DNA of 5,226 bases from Gammaproteobacteria bacterium (GTDB taxonomy: Bacteria > Pseudomonadota > Gammaproteobacteria > CAJXQU01): the NCBI GenBank assembly GCA_026984275.1, contig JALSSM010000033.1:1-5226 (forward strand), read 5' to 3'. The translations under genes were made by a program, and so were the position numbers. Positions 5,036-5,226 of this stretch are shown here, piece after piece (position 1 is the stretch's first letter; each line of letters starts with the position of its first letter). The notes under the pieces were generated by a model, which saw only the letters and a program-made list of their open reading frames with translations, was not told the DNA's origin and did no database searches.

Positions 5036-5226
5036 ATGCGAACTGAAGCGAACAGAAAAAAAATTAACCGATTGTATATTCTCGGGGCAGGTTCAAGTTA
5101 CGCATTAACTGAAGGGCAAACTATAAACAAGGTTGCTCCGCTAGACACACAATTTTGTGAACGAATTAGCAACCTTAAAGATTTTCAACGCCCTGCCTGG
5201 GTACCTGAATCAGCTAAACGCATAGA
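5036..5226 (+). CDS. N-terminus of a possible SIR2-like/Rossmann nucleotide-binding protein (truncated by window end)
   Basis: About 63 codons are visible, open to the window end. An in-frame TAA one codon before the ATG (5030-5032) makes this the earliest start. A short basic lead (MRTEANRKKINR) is followed by a hydrophobic strand and glycine turn, LYILGAGSSYALTEG (13-27), then APLDTQFCERISNL (35-48). A beta strand running into GAGSS is the signature of an NAD- or other dinucleotide-binding Rossmann fold. The combination with a downstream PLD..F is one I associate with SIR2-like proteins, many of which are NAD-degrading effectors in anti-phage defence. The catalytic His/Asn region would lie outside the window, so function stays unproven; an ordinary oxidoreductase or other Rossmann protein is possible. 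Its upstream region is AT-rich, with a large palindrome and no GATC sites. Confidence 0.6.
   Translation, partial: MRTEANRKKINRLYILGAGSSYALTEGQTINKVAPLDTQFCERISNLKDFQRPAWVPESAKRI

Noticed and set aside
1..5226. CRISPR array, tRNA/rRNA gene or insertion sequence
   Set aside because: No regularly spaced direct repeats, no cloverleaf or conserved rRNA segments, and no transposase reading frame were seen.

Overview
The window looks like a chromosomal segment of a moderate-GC gammaproteobacterium. Three things point that way: an Rsd/AlgQ-family anti-sigma factor, which is known mainly from Gammaproteobacteria; a BioA with Pseudomonas-type active-site motifs; and a bioA–rsmE gene pair, which I recall from Pseudomonas. 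The kinase begins in the style of the PpkA family. A Methylophaga/Thiotrichales-like source is only a guess.

Layout, left to right. Positions 2-70 hold what may be the C-terminal tail of a + strand gene, meeting a transmembrane Ser/Thr protein kinase (93-1538, - strand) tail to tail. A 286-bp divergent spacer (1539-1824) carries a perfect TATAAT for the kinase, a 16-bp palindrome overlapping a TTGACA, and a hairpin in the rsd leader. The rsd/algQ gene (1825-2298, +) and a TerB-like gene (2295-2756, -, GTG start) converge so tightly that their stop codons share a TTAA. The TerB-like gene and bioA (2785-4152, +) diverge across only 28 bp. bioA appears to be leaderless or nearly so, with TATAAT directly before its ATG. 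The 16S rRNA methyltransferase gene rsmE (4165-4893, +) follows 12 bp later, probably in one operon.

After rsmE the character changes. A 142-bp spacer contains a 46-bp near-perfect palindrome with TGACGT half-sites and overlapping promoter-like elements. It precedes the start of a new + strand gene (5036 to beyond the window end), whose N-terminus has a glycine-rich nucleotide-binding motif (ILGAGSSY) followed by PLDTQF. That pattern recalls SIR2-like proteins, which are common in anti-phage defence. This junction is the likeliest entry to accessory DNA, but only about 63 residues are visible.

The intact genes are mostly housekeeping or regulatory: membrane signalling (kinase), sigma-70 control (Rsd), biotin synthesis (BioA) and ribosome modification (RsmE). 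No mobile element, tRNA, rRNA or CRISPR array was seen. No complete novel system lies inside the window.
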